Assembly: GCA_937902875.1 (NCBI GenBank)
Contig: CALFNL010000265.1
Coordinates: 1-42,701 of the forward strand
DNA length: 42,701 nucleotides
From: an uncultured Bacteroidota bacterium
GTDB lineage: Bacteria > Bacteroidota > Bacteroidia > Chitinophagales > Chitinophagaceae
Reading direction: 5' to 3'
Shown: positions 1 to 9,441 of the stretch, one piece after another
Layout: each line of letters begins with the position of its first letter
Position numbering within the stretch: position 1 is the first letter of the stretch
Program-made: the position numbers and the translations under genes
Notes under the pieces: generated by a model
What the model saw: only the letters and a program-made list of their open reading frames with translations
Databases searched by the model: none
What the model was told of the DNA's origin: nothing

Positions 1-36
1 TTCAAAAGATGCCCATTCTGGTAAATCCTGCTGCAT
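1..36 (-). CDS. Possible 5' end of a gene cut by the left edge
   Basis: An ATG on the minus strand at 34-36 opens a frame reading MQQDLPEWASFE and running off the window without a stop. The short acidic and aromatic start looks protein-like, and it lies 162 bp downstream of the adenosyltransferase on the same strand. Only 12 codons are visible, so no family can be named and the frame may be chance. Confidence 0.3.
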   Translation of the reverse strand, partial: MQQDLPEWASFE

Positions 37-198
37 ATCAATTGTCTTTTCCGGCCTGAAAAATCAAAAAATGAACACCCTGCAAGCTAAGCGGTACGTT
101 GATACCCCCTATCCTGCAGCCATAACCGAATATTCAAATGGCGCTGGCGCTCCAACTAATGGGAAAAAGATGAGGCCGCCTGGCTGATAAGAGAATTC

Positions 199-759
199 CT
201 ATACCCTCGGCCTCCAGGGGATTTCCTGCACTTTCAGAATATGTGCGCAATACCGGGAAAGCATAAACAAATAGTCACTCAGGCGATTGAGGTATTTCAG
301 TATGATGGGATCCACTTCCATGTTTTCTAATTCCAGGCGCACGGAACTGCGCTCTGCCCTTCTGCAAACACAACGCGCTATATGCAAGGTGGATACTGCC
401 GGATGGCCTCCCGGCAGTATGAAACTTTTCATGGGTGGGATAAGGTCATTTATGTGGTCAATTTCCTTTTCCAGGAGGGCCACATCTTCCTCAACCAGAC
501 CCGGTATCCGCATCCCGGTTTCTTTGTGCGGGTCGCAGGCCAATACTGAACCAATGGTAAAAAGCCGGTCCTGAATTTCAAGGAGGATATTCCGGCTATG
601 ATCATCCTCCAATAAGTCTCTGCATAAACCGATATTCGAATTCAGTTCATCAACCGTTCCATAAGCTTCAATTCTCAGGTGCGATTTGGGAACCCTGGTA
701 CCCCCGATCAGTGAAGTAGTTCCCTTGTCGCCCGTTTTTGTATAAATCTTCAGTGCCAT
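199..759 (-). CDS. Cob(I)alamin adenosyltransferase, PduO type
   Basis: This enzyme transfers the 5'-deoxyadenosyl group of ATP to cob(I)alamin to make adenosylcobalamin in the cytoplasm. The 186-residue product has the family's N-terminal ATP-binding motif TKTGDKGTTSL (residues 7-17). Further on it has the R-A-E-R helix (RCVCRRAERSS) and the C-terminal YLNRLSDYLFMLSRY signature, all typical of PduO/MMAB enzymes. The frame is open nine codons further upstream, but I chose the ATG at 759 because MALKIYTKTGDKG is the usual start of the family. No other cobalamin gene lies in the window, so this probably serves cobalamin salvage for enzymes encoded elsewhere, such as methylmalonyl-CoA mutase. 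That role is an inference; the family assignment is strong. Confidence 0.93.
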   Translation of the reverse strand: MALKIYTKTGDKGTTSLIGGTRVPKSHLRIEAYGTVDELNSNIGLCRDLLEDDHSRNILLEIQDRLFTIGSVLACDPHKETGMRIPGLVEEDVALLEKEIDHINDLIPPMKSFILPGGHPAVSTLHIARCVCRRAERSSVRLELENMEVDPIILKYLNRLSDYLFMLSRYCAHILKVQEIPWRPRV

Positions 760-1065
760 AAATAGTGTGTGTGGCGTTAATGACAAATCTGAACAATACT
801 ACAAATTTATCCGGCGATAGTTCGTGGAACTTCATCATACGCGCAGATTCTCTGCACAAATTATCTACTGCCTTCAACGGGCTCTATCGGGTATTATGTT
901 TGAGTTCCGTGATTTAATAACAATAAGGAATGTGGTCGCGTAAATTGAATCATTGAAGGAACCAAAGGATCAGGAATACATGGTGAAACTTCCAGGGCAA
1001 GATTGGAACCCAGTTGGGATTTCAGGGCCTGCAAATGGCAATTATTCGCTTATACTAAAGCGTTA
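760..1065. other. Intergenic region, 306 bp
   Basis: No convincing gene is visible between the adenosyltransferase start and the ABC ATPase stop. A small hairpin, CGCTT (1047-1051) and AAGCG (1058-1062) with a 6-nt loop, sits three bases past the ABC stop on the minus strand. It is followed by an AT-rich stretch and could be a weak terminator. The 5' leader and promoter of the adenosyltransferase must lie here, but I see no clear TAnnTTTG element. Confidence 0.5.
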
Positions 1066-1770
1066 TCATGCGTGCACATGAGCCCCGGTCTGCTTCCTGT
1101 CGCTTTCTACGATTCCGTCCCTCAGTCTCACAATGCGTTTGGAGTAATTTGCAATATCTTCTTCATGGGTTACGACCACGATCGTATTTCCAGCGTCCTG
1201 GATCTTATTGAAGATCTGCATGATTTCATAAGAGGTTTTGCTATCGAGGTTACCGGTAGGTTCGTCTGCGAGTATGATAGAAGGATTATTAATAAGCGCC
1301 CTGGCTATGGCCACACGCTGGCATTGTCCCCCGCTTAGCTCATTGGGTCTGTGCTGGCTTCTGTCTACAAGGTCAACCTGTTTCAATACTTCCATCGCCA
1401 TTTCCATTCTTTGTTTGCGTCCAACACCTGCATACACCAGGGGAAGTGCCACGTTTTCAGCGGCGCTCAGGCGTGGCAGCAGGTTGAATTGCTGGAAAAC
1501 AAATCCGATCTCTTTATTTCGTACATCGGCCAGGTCGTTATCGGCCATTTCACTCACATTTTGCCCGTTGAGAAAATATTGCCCTCCCGTGGGAGAATCC
1601 AGGCAACCCAGGATATTCATAAGGGTACTCTTCCCTGATCCGGAAGGCCCCATTAATGCCACGTATTCATTTTTCATTATTTCCAGGGAAATGCCTTTCA
1701 ATACTTTCAATTCCTGCTTTCCCATGAAATAACTCTTCTGAATATTGTCCAGATGTATGATTGCCTGCAT
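1066..1770 (-). CDS. ABC transporter ATP-binding protein, MacB/LolD family
   Basis: This is the cytoplasmic ATPase subunit of an ABC system of the MacB/LolD/FtsE class, which drive mechanotransmission or lipoprotein release rather than classical import. The 234-residue product has Walker [10 protein letters not shown] at 41-49, a Q-loop around 93-94, the signature LSGGQ at 145-149, Walker B IILADE at 165-170 followed by PTGNLD, and the H-loop histidine at 202. The PTGNLDS stretch and [18 protein letters not shown] are characteristic of the MacB subfamily. No permease with the MacB core domain lies beside it, so its partner must be encoded elsewhere and the substrate is unknown. Spacing to the upstream gatC is about 106 bp, so co-transcription is possible but unproven. 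Confidence 0.92.
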   Translation of the reverse strand: MQAIIHLDNIQKSYFMGKQELKVLKGISLEIMKNEYVALMGPSGSGKSTLMNILGCLDSPTGGQYFLNGQNVSEMADNDLADVRNKEIGFVFQQFNLLPRLSAAENVALPLVYAGVGRKQRMEMAMEVLKQVDLVDRSQHRPNELSGGQCQRVAIARALINNPSIILADEPTGNLDSKTSYEIMQIFNKIQDAGNTIVVVTHEEDIANYSKRIVRLRDGIVESDRKQTGAHVHA

Positions 1771-1876
1771 ATACTAGATTCTGTTTTCTTAATGTTAGCC
1801 TTTTAGCGTAAGACCTGCATTTTTTCTTCCATCCGGGCTTCTTCTGCATCGGCCTCAGGATTAAAGTTCCTGGTTC

Positions 1877-2170
1877 TCAAGCCCTGGTAATGACCTTTGG
1901 AACCACAAAAAACCGGTCGCTCCTAACGGGCGCATTTAATAGCGCTTCCTCCCTGCTAATAGATCCTTTCACTTCGTCTTCCCTCAATACATTCAGTTCC
2001 GGGCTCATGTGCAACTGCGGCTCAATGCCGGTGGTATCAAGCTCATTCAGCTTTTCAACAAAACTGATCATTTTCTGAAGGTCTTGTTTGATGGATTCTG
2101 TTTCTGCAGCATCAAATTCCAACCTGGCAAGGTTTGCGATCTTTTCCACCAATTCGTTGGTTACCGTCAT
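1877..2170 (-). CDS. gatC: Asp-tRNA(Asn)/Glu-tRNA(Gln) amidotransferase subunit C
   Basis: GatC is the small stabilising subunit of the GatCAB amidotransferase, which converts misacylated Glu-tRNA(Gln) or Asp-tRNA(Asn) to the correct amide form. The 97-residue product has the full family pattern: an N-terminal helix VEKIANLARLEFDAAE, a middle segment MISFVEKLNELDTTGIEP, the LREDEV stretch, and the C-terminal SDRFFVVPKVI. The frame is open 32 codons further upstream, but the added residues look non-coding and the ATG at 2170 gives the standard length. gatA and gatB are not in the window, as is common where gat genes are dispersed. Confidence 0.93.
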   Translation of the reverse strand: MTVTNELVEKIANLARLEFDAAETESIKQDLQKMISFVEKLNELDTTGIEPQLHMSPELNVLREDEVKGSISREEALLNAPVRSDRFFVVPKVITRA

Positions 2171-2377
2171 ACCGGAATAGTTATCCGACAAATATAAGTT
2201 AAACTGCCACAAGATAAGGTGATTTGGGATGAAAGGATGGCTGGCCAGAATGGAAAATTTGGGCAAAGCATTGGTAATTAGTATTGGCAGTTAATCACAA
2301 TCGCACATAACCCGAAGGGCCTAAACCTGGCTATTGATGCTCAGGCATTATCCCTGATGCACACCAGGAAATAGCCA

Positions 2378-4171
2378 TCAACCCGGGTCTGTATTCTTCT
2401 TTCTCTTCCTGCTATTTTTATTACCATAGATCTTCTTGGCCTTAGCCACCAGGTCCAGGAATTCCCTGTGCAGCGGGTTGGTATCATCCATGGATGTTCT
2501 GGCGATGTCCAGGATATCATCCCAATTACTGTTTTTGAGATAAGGTGATTCCCGCAAGAGCCCCCCGAACATGCAGACCGCCGTAGTGAATTGTATATAT
2601 TTTTCCGTGCTATCAAGCTCCTTGTAGTTAAAGGGACAGCGGTGAATATAGTTCCTGACCAGCTTATCTCCCGGTTTCGTATAGTGGATTTTGATGTTCC
2701 CAACTTCATCCTTCACCCATTGGTCATCCGTCTGGTTCATGTTACGTAAGGTTGGCTCAATCTCAAATACAGCCATCAACGAATGACCCGATCCTATTTC
2801 ACCTCCCTCGAGCACAGTGCTCGTGTCTTCGAGCGCGCTCTTCTTATTATCGAATCCAATCAGCCGGTACTGGCTTACCAGTCTGGGATTGAAGGATACA
2901 TTCATGTACACATCGTCTGCCACGGCATATAGAGTTTGTGTGAGTTCTTTTACCAACACTTTTTCACCTTCGCGCTCGTTATCGAGGTAGGCGAAGTTTC
3001 CGTTCCCTTTCTTGGCAAGGATTTCAATTTTGGAGTCTTTATAATTACCCATTCCTACGCCCAGGCAGGTGAGATAAATGCCTCCCTGCTTCATATGCAG
3101 GATCAGGTCTTCCAGTTCTTTTTCACCGGTCTGCCCCACATTAAAATCACCGTCAGTGGCAAGGATCACACGGTTATTGCCTCCCTTGATAAATTTGCTT
3201 TGAGCCAGGCGATAGGCCTGCCGGATGCCGGCCTCACCGGGGGTGAAACCACCCGCATTCAGGTCCTCAATAGCTTCCAGTATCTTCTCCTTTTGGCTGC
3301 CGCTGGTAGGCTGGAGCATCACCCCTACCACCCCACCGTACACAACTATGGAAACGGTATCAATGGGCCGAAGATTTTGAACTAATTTCCTGAAAGAAGC
3401 CTTCAGTAGTGTGAGGCGGTTGGGCATATCCATTGAACCGGATACATCAATCAGGAACACCAGGTTGCTGGGAGGTACTTTATCGAGGTTGATTTTTTTG
3501 GAACAAACCTGTATAAAAAATAATTGGTTGTCTGTGTTCCATGGGCAGGAGGTAAGCTGGCTTATGACGCTGAAAACACTGTCGTCCTCAGGAGGAATGT
3601 AATTGAAATTAAAATAATTGAGCATTTCTTCTATGCGAACCGCGTCTTCGGGCACCTGGCTGTTCATATTGATGAATCGCCGGATATTGCTGTAGGAAGC
3701 ACGGTCAACATTAAGCGCTAATCCCATCACCGGATACTTATCCGTTTTCATGAATTCATTTTCAATAATAGGATTATAGGTTTCATCGGCCACCACCAGC
3801 CTGCGCTGCCCCGGCAATTGAAGATCCCTCGTAAAAGAAAGGAGATGATTTTTTTGGAGACTGGCCGTAAATGGAAGCATTTTCATAACCACCGTGAGAT
3901 ATTTGGTGGTCTTTGCAGACAATGAAACTTCCTGATAACCTTCCATGGAAAAAGTGAGACTGTCAGTTTCAAGGGAGGTGATGATGCCAAAAGCGCCGCC
4001 CACACCACTGGCGTATGGAAGGTTGGTAGAATGAAGGACAATTTTTACATTTTGGAGCGGGCTATTCTTTTCATCCTTCACTTCACCTCTCAAATAATAC
4101 TGAGCCGATAATGTATTACAAAGGCAAAGCCACCACATCAGTAAAGCGGCTTTTCTCATCAAACGTTGCAT
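2378..4171 (-). CDS. Exported VWA-domain protein, YfbK family
   Basis: This protein resembles the YfbK-type von Willebrand factor A proteins, which are exported and bind a divalent metal through a MIDAS site; their biochemical role is not established. From the ATG at 4171 it has 597 residues. It opens with a signal peptide ending near LSAQ, then a short carboxypeptidase-regulatory-like beta domain (YLRGEVKDEKNSPLQNVKI). Next comes the YfbK N-terminal region (YPVMGLALNVDRASYSNIRR and VRIEEMLNYFNF) and the VWA domain with MIDAS motif DVSGSM and later ATDGDFNVG. A C-terminal region around FTTAVCMFGGLLRESPY matches the family's end domain. A further ATG at 4159 could also serve. The upstream open frame to 4219 adds residues before the signal peptide and is less likely. 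It lies about 70 bp downstream of hpt. Confidence 0.88.
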   Translation of the reverse strand: MQRLMRKAALLMWWLCLCNTLSAQYYLRGEVKDEKNSPLQNVKIVLHSTNLPYASGVGGAFGIITSLETDSLTFSMEGYQEVSLSAKTTKYLTVVMKMLPFTASLQKNHLLSFTRDLQLPGQRRLVVADETYNPIIENEFMKTDKYPVMGLALNVDRASYSNIRRFINMNSQVPEDAVRIEEMLNYFNFNYIPPEDDSVFSVISQLTSCPWNTDNQLFFIQVCSKKINLDKVPPSNLVFLIDVSGSMDMPNRLTLLKASFRKLVQNLRPIDTVSIVVYGGVVGVMLQPTSGSQKEKILEAIEDLNAGGFTPGEAGIRQAYRLAQSKFIKGGNNRVILATDGDFNVGQTGEKELEDLILHMKQGGIYLTCLGVGMGNYKDSKIEILAKKGNGNFAYLDNEREGEKVLVKELTQTLYAVADDVYMNVSFNPRLVSQYRLIGFDNKKSALEDTSTVLEGGEIGSGHSLMAVFEIEPTLRNMNQTDDQWVKDEVGNIKIHYTKPGDKLVRNYIHRCPFNYKELDSTEKYIQFTTAVCMFGGLLRESPYLKNSNWDDILDIARTSMDDTNPLHREFLDLVAKAKKIYGNKNSRKRKKNTDPG

Positions 4172-4240
4172 TTGGTATTTGAAAGTTAATTGGATTTCAA
4201 TGAATTTGCAAACTTTCACTCCTAATCATCTGCTAAAAAT

Positions 4241-4777
4241 CTATTCCACCATTTGATAAATTTCCCTGATATTCCTTCCCAGCCCATCATAGTCCAGGCC
4301 ATAGCCAATCACGAATTTATCGGGTATGGTAAATCCAAGGTAGTCTATATGAACCGGATATTGAACCGTTCCCGGCTTATGCAGGAGCGCACAGATCTTC
4401 AGTGATGCGGGATGCTGGTGATGCAATTGGGGCAGGAACTCATTCATGGTCTTGCCGGTATCGATGATATCCTCCAATATGATAACGTGCCTCCCGTACA
4501 AATCTGAATCCAGGCCTATAGAAGTGATCACATTCCCTGTAGATTTGGAGCCTTTGTAAGAAGCGAGTTTAATGAAGCAGATCTCTGCCGGGATACTCAA
4601 CTCTTTGAAAAGATCAGATGCAAACATGAAGGAGCCGTTCAGGATCGCAATAAACAAAGGCTGTTTTCCGGTATAGTCTCTTTCCAGGTCACGGGCCAGC
4701 ACCTTAATGGCACCATCAATTTGACGGGCCGAAATATAGGGCTCAAAATTCTTTTCATGCACTTTAATAACAGGCAT
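4241..4777 (-). CDS. hpt: Hypoxanthine phosphoribosyltransferase
   Basis: This enzyme makes IMP or GMP from PRPP and hypoxanthine or guanine in purine salvage. The 178-residue product has the PRPP-binding loop VIILEDIIDTGKTM (98-111) with the acidic pair E102-D103. It also has the N-terminal loop AILNGSFMFASDL (44-56), the SYKGSKSTG flexible loop near 73-81, and a C-terminal purine-contacting segment around VIGYGLDYDGLGRNI. Length is typical for the bacterial enzyme. It starts four bases after the stop of the upstream LysM glucosaminidase gene, so the two are very likely co-transcribed and translationally linked. Confidence 0.93.
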   Translation of the reverse strand: MPVIKVHEKNFEPYISARQIDGAIKVLARDLERDYTGKQPLFIAILNGSFMFASDLFKELSIPAEICFIKLASYKGSKSTGNVITSIGLDSDLYGRHVIILEDIIDTGKTMNEFLPQLHHQHPASLKICALLHKPGTVQYPVHIDYLGFTIPDKFVIGYGLDYDGLGRNIREIYQMVE

Positions 4778-4780
4778 GCG

Positions 4781-6052
4781 TTAGTTTTTGTAAATGATCA
4801 ATTCCTGCCCTGTTTTAATGTCTTCGGATGGTAAATTATTCCATTCCCTGATCTGGTCTGTTTTCACTTCATATTTTTTTGAGATGCTGTACAGGGTTTC
4901 CCTGTTCTGAACAATATGCCTTACCATATTGGTCCTTGACTCTGCCAAATCGCGTTTAGACATCTCTGTTACAGCCATATTGGGCACGTTCAGCCTGTCG
5001 TTTGGAATAGCCAGTAAGGGTGGTTGGGCCGCATAGTCCCGCAAAAACAATTTTTCACCTGCTGCCGGGCGCTGACCCTGTTGAAGTTGATTATAAGCCA
5101 ATAAGGTTTCCATCCGAATGCCTTCGAGTTGCGCTACTTCATAAACGGTTTCAGATTTCCTCATGATATGAAATTCATGGGCTCCCTGCTTTCTTTTTCG
5201 CTGTAAATAGACCAACTGAGAATTGATCAAAATATCGTCTCCATCGCCAAGATCATTGAACTCGAGGATATGCCTGTATTTGATGCTATATTTTTCGGCC
5301 AGGGCGAGGAGGGAACTTCCGGCCGGGGCATATATCACATTTGTCTCGTTAATTTTGAACAAGCCTTCAGGATAGTCAGGTGGCGCCTCTTGTGCCACTT
5401 CCTCCGTATCTGGCTCTTCTTCTATGGCGGCAGATTCGGGGTGAATATAGATGGCAGGTATGCTGGAGAATCCGTTTTCCTCATCCTTTTTATCGGTGGC
5501 CGCAAACGCTGGGTCGTCTGTCCATTTCTTTTTGCCAAGGGCAATGAGGGTAAAAGTCTCCAGATTGTAATCTTCAATATATTGTATGAGTTGCTGGGTG
5601 TACCTGGGGTTGGTGGCATAGCCCGCTTTTTTCAATCCATGTGCCCAGGCCCGGTAATCTTCGGGATCGATCTTGAAAAGGAATGCATAGCGGGCGCTCG
5701 ATCTCAAAAAATCTGAATGATCCCTGTAAGAGTCAGCCGCCGTGGCATAAGCCCTGAAACATTCTCCGCGGGCGTCATCGTCATGATACACTTTATCTCC
5801 GTCCCAATTTGTCTTGCATTTAATCCCAAAATGGTTGTTAGACCTTCTTACCAGATCGCTGGTACCCGCTTCCGTTTCCAGGATGCCCTGCGCGAGTTTT
5901 ATGGAAGCAGGTACGCCTGTACGTTGCATTTCCTCCACAGCCAATTCCTTATACGTATTGATGTATTGCAAAACGTTGGAAGGCTGCGCAACAATCCTGG
6001 TGCCATATAGCAGGGCCGTCAATAAGATGAACATCCGGGTTTTTCTTTCCAT
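4781..6052 (-). CDS. Glucosaminidase (GH73-like) with LysM repeats
   Basis: This is a predicted exported peptidoglycan hydrolase cleaving next to N-acetylglucosamine. The 423-residue product has a signal peptide (about residues 1-22, FILLTALLYGTRIVAQ) followed by a glucosaminidase domain (about 30-165). The domain shows the catalytic-helix pattern IKLAQGILETEAGTSDLV, in which the second Glu is the likely acid, and NNHFGIKCK. Three LysM-like peptidoglycan-binding segments follow: a divergent one at about 233-283, one at about 293-340 (HIMRKSETVYEVAQLEG), and a canonical one at the C terminus (HIVQNRETLYSISKKYEV). The gene sits between an O-methyltransferase 13 bp upstream and hpt 3 bp downstream, an operon-like arrangement without an obvious functional link. 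Confidence 0.9.
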   Translation of the reverse strand: MERKTRMFILLTALLYGTRIVAQPSNVLQYINTYKELAVEEMQRTGVPASIKLAQGILETEAGTSDLVRRSNNHFGIKCKTNWDGDKVYHDDDARGECFRAYATAADSYRDHSDFLRSSARYAFLFKIDPEDYRAWAHGLKKAGYATNPRYTQQLIQYIEDYNLETFTLIALGKKKWTDDPAFAATDKKDEENGFSSIPAIYIHPESAAIEEEPDTEEVAQEAPPDYPEGLFKINETNVIYAPAGSSLLALAEKYSIKYRHILEFNDLGDGDDILINSQLVYLQRKRKQGAHEFHIMRKSETVYEVAQLEGIRMETLLAYNQLQQGQRPAAGEKLFLRDYAAQPPLLAIPNDRLNVPNMAVTEMSKRDLAESRTNMVRHIVQNRETLYSISKKYEVKTDQIREWNNLPSEDIKTGQELIIYKN

Positions 6053-6065
6053 CCAATATCGGTTT

Positions 6066-6722
6066 CTATTTTTTTCTGATCAATGATAAGCCATCCCTCA
6101 CGGTCAGCATCACGGTTTCCACGCGCCCGTCGGCGGCCACGTATTCGTTAAATGCCTGAATGGCTTTCGCATTTTTTCCCTCCGGTTTCTGCTGCAACAC
6201 TTCTCCATGAAACAACACATTATCTGCCAGGATGATCCCTCCTGGTTTCAGGCGGGTCAATACCAGCTCATAGTATTTCACATAATTGGTCTTGTCGGCA
6301 TCTATGAATACCAGATCCCATTCGCCGGGTAATGCTGGTATAATCTTCAGTGCTTCCCCTACATGCAGGATGATCTTATCCTTCAGCGGGCTCTTTTCAA
6401 AAAAAGATCTTGCTTTTGCAGCGTCCTCTTCCCTGATTTCCAGTGTATGAAGCCTTCCCCCGGGGGTCAGCCCCCTGGCCAGGCACAAAGCACTATATCC
6501 CATAAACGTGCCTATTTCCAATATCTGCCGCGGATGCAGCAAAGTACTGATTGCTTCCAATAATTTCCCCTGCAGGTGGCCACTCAGCATTTGAGCCTGC
6601 GGATGAAAGCGATTTGTATAATCCGCTATTTCGCGGAGCAGCTCATCTTCCGGCGTTGTATATTTTTCGGCATAAGCCTGCGCCAATGGATTCACTATTT
6701 CCAAGATTGCCAGTTTTGGCAA
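6066..6722 (-). CDS. SAM-dependent O-methyltransferase, family 3
   Basis: The product resembles bacterial catechol/caffeoyl-CoA-type O-methyltransferases, which use SAM and a divalent metal to methylate hydroxyl groups on small aromatics. SAM motif I appears as ILEIGTFMGYSALCLA, the acidic motif II as HTLEI, and the metal-binding aspartates in VFIDADKTNY and ILADNVLF. At up to 218 residues it is of normal length. The frame begins with TTG at 6722 and lacks any ATG before the conserved NPLAQAYAEKYTTPE segment. GTG at 6695 is an alternative start, so the exact N terminus is uncertain. The substrate cannot be deduced. It is followed closely by the glucosaminidase and hpt genes. Confidence 0.88.
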   Translation of the reverse strand: MPKLAILEIVNPLAQAYAEKYTTPEDELLREIADYTNRFHPQAQMLSGHLQGKLLEAISTLLHPRQILEIGTFMGYSALCLARGLTPGGRLHTLEIREEDAAKARSFFEKSPLKDKIILHVGEALKIIPALPGEWDLVFIDADKTNYVKYYELVLTRLKPGGIILADNVLFHGEVLQQKPEGKNAKAIQAFNEYVAADGRVETVMLTVRDGLSLIRKK

Positions 6723-6773
6723 AGTTAATTTGAAAATTGCAAGCTTCAGTGTTAATGACCCTAACAGATCATT

Positions 6774-7469
6774 CTAGAAATTTGGAGCCAATTGCCTGGT
6801 TCGGTAGTATTCAAGCATGTGATTCACTACTTCATCTGCGGTGTCGGCAATTTCAAATAAAGCAAGGTCTTCCGGATGAATATTCCCTTCCAGCATCATT
6901 GCTTCTTCCATCCAGGTCATGAGGCCCTGCCAGTACGATCTTCCCACCAGCACCATCGGCATTTGTTTAAATTTCTCGGTCTGGATCAATGTAGCCACTT
7001 CAAAAAATTCATCCATGGTGCCAAACCCTCCAGGCAGCATCACGAACCCCTGGCTGTATTTGGTAAACATCACTTTCCGCACGAAGAAATAATCAAAATT
7101 CAGCAATTTGTCTTTGTCAATAAATTCATTGGGTCTTTGTTCAAATGGCAGGTCAATATTGAGGCCTACGCTCTTGCAGTTTGCCAGGGCCGCGCCCTTG
7201 TTGGCTGCTTCCATGATACCCGGGCCTCCGCCGGTAATGATTCCGAATCCTTCTTCTGCCAGTTTTCTCGCAATCTCAATGGTGAGGTCGTAATAGTGAG
7301 TATCCGGTTTTGTTCTTGCTGATCCAAACACAGAAATACAGGGGCCAATCTTTGCCAAAGCTTCAAAACCATCTACAAATTCCGCCATGATTTTAAAGAT
7401 CTGCCAACTGCTATGCGCCATACTTTCTTTCCAGCGTCTTTCCTTCAGCGCCTTGATCGTCGCATTCAT
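6774..7469 (-). CDS. LOG-family (TIGR00730-like) Rossmann protein, longer form
   Basis: LOG-family proteins are nucleotide 5'-monophosphate phosphoribohydrolases; some release free cytokinins from their ribotides, and many bacterial members have unknown targets. The 231-residue product has the nucleotide-binding motif GGGPGIMEAAN (80-90), the basic residue at RKVMF (131) and the catalytic motif PGGFGTMDE (146-154). An N-terminal extension of about 40 residues (MNATIKALKERRWKES) is typical of the larger subgroup. A second, shorter LOG protein is encoded at 9442-9981, so this genome has at least two paralogues. The gene is 134 bp from the symporter stop, with a hairpin between them. Confidence 0.88.
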   Translation of the reverse strand: MNATIKALKERRWKESMAHSSWQIFKIMAEFVDGFEALAKIGPCISVFGSARTKPDTHYYDLTIEIARKLAEEGFGIITGGGPGIMEAANKGAALANCKSVGLNIDLPFEQRPNEFIDKDKLLNFDYFFVRKVMFTKYSQGFVMLPGGFGTMDEFFEVATLIQTEKFKQMPMVLVGRSYWQGLMTWMEEAMMLEGNIHPEDLALFEIADTADEVVNHMLEYYRTRQLAPNF

Positions 7470-7544
7470 AGTTCCAGAGTTTTAGGTTATGCAAATTCTG
7501 CAATCTCTCATTGCAATTTTCAATGGGTGTACATAGACAATGAA

Positions 7545-7564
7545 GCCACCGCCCTGGCAGTGGC
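7545..7564 (-). terminator. Hairpin after the symporter gene, possible terminator
   Basis: GCCAC (7545-7549) pairs with GTGGC (7560-7564), separated by one mismatch from inner GCC/GGC triplets. The structure lies about 40 bases past the stop of the minus-strand symporter and before the LOG gene. On the minus strand the following bases are only moderately U-rich, so terminator function is uncertain. Confidence 0.35.
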
Positions 7565-7602
7565 CCTTTGCCTATATCATATAGAACGATGATTTTCCGG
7601 GT

Positions 7603-9153
7603 TTAGTTTGCTGCCGGCTTTCTTTTTGAAACCATTAACAGGCCCAGGAAAGTGAGTATGCCATTGAGGAGAAGGAGTTCAATACCTATCTGGAACCCTC
7701 CCAGCCATTGCATGGAATGCTGGCTTATAAAATAACAGGCTATAGGAGCCGCCAGGCAAATTACGGTTACTATATAGGATTCCGGAAGGCTGCGTTTGGT
7801 GAAAATACCAAAGGCAAAGAGACCCAGCAAAGGGCCATAGGTATAGCCGGCAAAGTCCAGGATCTTATCAATGATGGAACGACTGCCAATCCATTTGAAA
7901 ATGAGAATGAAAAGCAGGAAGACAAGGGTGAATATAAAATGCACGGTCAGGCGGGTTCGTTTTTTTTGTTTCTCCGATAGTCCCTGCTTCTCCTTCAGCC
8001 CCAATATGTCAATACAAAATGAAGAGGTAAGAGCCGTGAGAGCCCCATCGGCGCTGGGAAACAATGCCGAGATAAGGCCGATGATGAAAATGATGGATAC
8101 GGCCTGTGGCAAATAATTCAGTGCAACCGTTGGAAACAGGCTGTCACCAATAACATTCCTTCCCTGCACCAATAGTTGCCATTTGGAAACACCTTCTGTT
8201 GTGTTGGCCAATTGATACTGTGCCCCATTGTTCACCGCGTATAAATACAGGAGTCCTCCCAATAACAGAAAAAGGAAATTAACGATCACAATGATCGTAC
8301 TGAATGTGATCATGTTCTTTTGGGAATCTTTCAGGTTCTTTACGCTGATGTTTTTTTGCATCATTTCCTGGTCAAGGCCGGTCATGGCCACAGTGATGAA
8401 CATGCCTCCCACAATCTGTTTAACGAAATAATTCCTGCTATTGACATCCGTATTGAAAATGTCTGTATAGCCTTTCTCTTTCAGCACATGCATCGCCGAC
8501 CCAAAAGACAGGTTCAGGTGAGCCATTATGTACCCAATGCATACCAACAATCCCAGGAGCATGAAAGTAGTTTGTAACGTATCAGTATAAACGATCGTCT
8601 TCACGCCTCCCTCGAATGTATAGAGAAGGATCATCAGCAGGATGACCGAAGCAGTCAGGAGGAAAGGAATTCCCAAATCCTTGAGAATAAATTCCTGCAA
8701 TACAAATATCACCAGGTAGAGCCTGGCGGTAGCTCCCACCGTTCTCGAAATAATGAAGAACAGGGCGCCGGTCTTGTATGAAATCACTCCAAATCTCTCT
8801 CTTAGAAAATGATAGATGGAAGTGAGATTCATCCGGTAATAGAGGGGAAGCAATATATAGGCTATCACAAAATACCCGATAAAATAGCCGATCACCACCT
8901 GGAAATAGGAAAAGGCTTTGTGAGGTGAATCCATGCCATTGGCGGCAAAATCACCCACGGTTCCGGGCACGGAAACAAATGTTACACCCGATAAAGATGT
9001 CCCGATCATACCAAAGGCCACTAACATCCAGTTTGACTTCCTATTACCAATAAAGAAGGATTCATTGTTGGAATTTCGCGAAGTATAGTAAGCCACTACC
9101 AGCAGCATTATAAAATAACCGATCACAAAAGAAAAGAGAAGCCATGGAGACAT
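7603..9153 (-). CDS. Sodium:solute symporter (SSS family)
   Basis: This is a cytoplasmic-membrane secondary transporter that couples sodium flux to uptake of an organic solute. The 516-residue product is strongly hydrophobic with about 13 predicted spans. It shows family landmarks: a first-loop SFFIGNRKSNWMLVAFGM, then GTSLSGVTFVSVPG, the GGVKTIVYTDTLQ segment in the middle, and LISALFPSADGALTALTSSF further on. Length and layout match SGLT/PutP-type carriers. The substrate is not clear, since no catabolic gene is adjacent. The hexuronate genes lie more than 4 kb away with unrelated genes between. It appears to be transcribed alone, with 288 bp of non-coding sequence upstream. Confidence 0.9.
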   Translation of the reverse strand: MSPWLLFSFVIGYFIMLLVVAYYTSRNSNNESFFIGNRKSNWMLVAFGMIGTSLSGVTFVSVPGTVGDFAANGMDSPHKAFSYFQVVIGYFIGYFVIAYILLPLYYRMNLTSIYHFLRERFGVISYKTGALFFIISRTVGATARLYLVIFVLQEFILKDLGIPFLLTASVILLMILLYTFEGGVKTIVYTDTLQTTFMLLGLLVCIGYIMAHLNLSFGSAMHVLKEKGYTDIFNTDVNSRNYFVKQIVGGMFITVAMTGLDQEMMQKNISVKNLKDSQKNMITFSTIIVIVNFLFLLLGGLLYLYAVNNGAQYQLANTTEGVSKWQLLVQGRNVIGDSLFPTVALNYLPQAVSIIFIIGLISALFPSADGALTALTSSFCIDILGLKEKQGLSEKQKKRTRLTVHFIFTLVFLLFILIFKWIGSRSIIDKILDFAGYTYGPLLGLFAFGIFTKRSLPESYIVTVICLAAPIACYFISQHSMQWLGGFQIGIELLLLNGILTFLGLLMVSKRKPAAN

Positions 9154-9441
9154 GATGGTATCAAATTTGAGGCTGAAGATAAAGATTTCCCCATTGTATG
9201 GGTTTCATCTGCACTATGCATTCCCGTAGTGAATACTCAAATGCAGTTCAAACAGGAAATCGATCGCCGCCGGTAACAGGCCGATGCGAGTGCAAACCAT
9301 TCTATTTAGAACGCCCGCGCCCTGTTACTTATTTGCCGATGACTGTTTTCTAATCGGATTGAGGATTTTTCCGCTGGTATTAAATAGTTCTAATTCTCCA
9401 CCTGTTGGCAATTAATTATTATTGCATCATAAACCTCTTCT

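Noticed and set aside
2-187. Plus-strand frame open from the left edge to a TGA at 185-187
   Set aside because: About 60 codons without recognisable motifs, and it conflicts with a plausible minus-strand gene start at 36; chance openness is likely.
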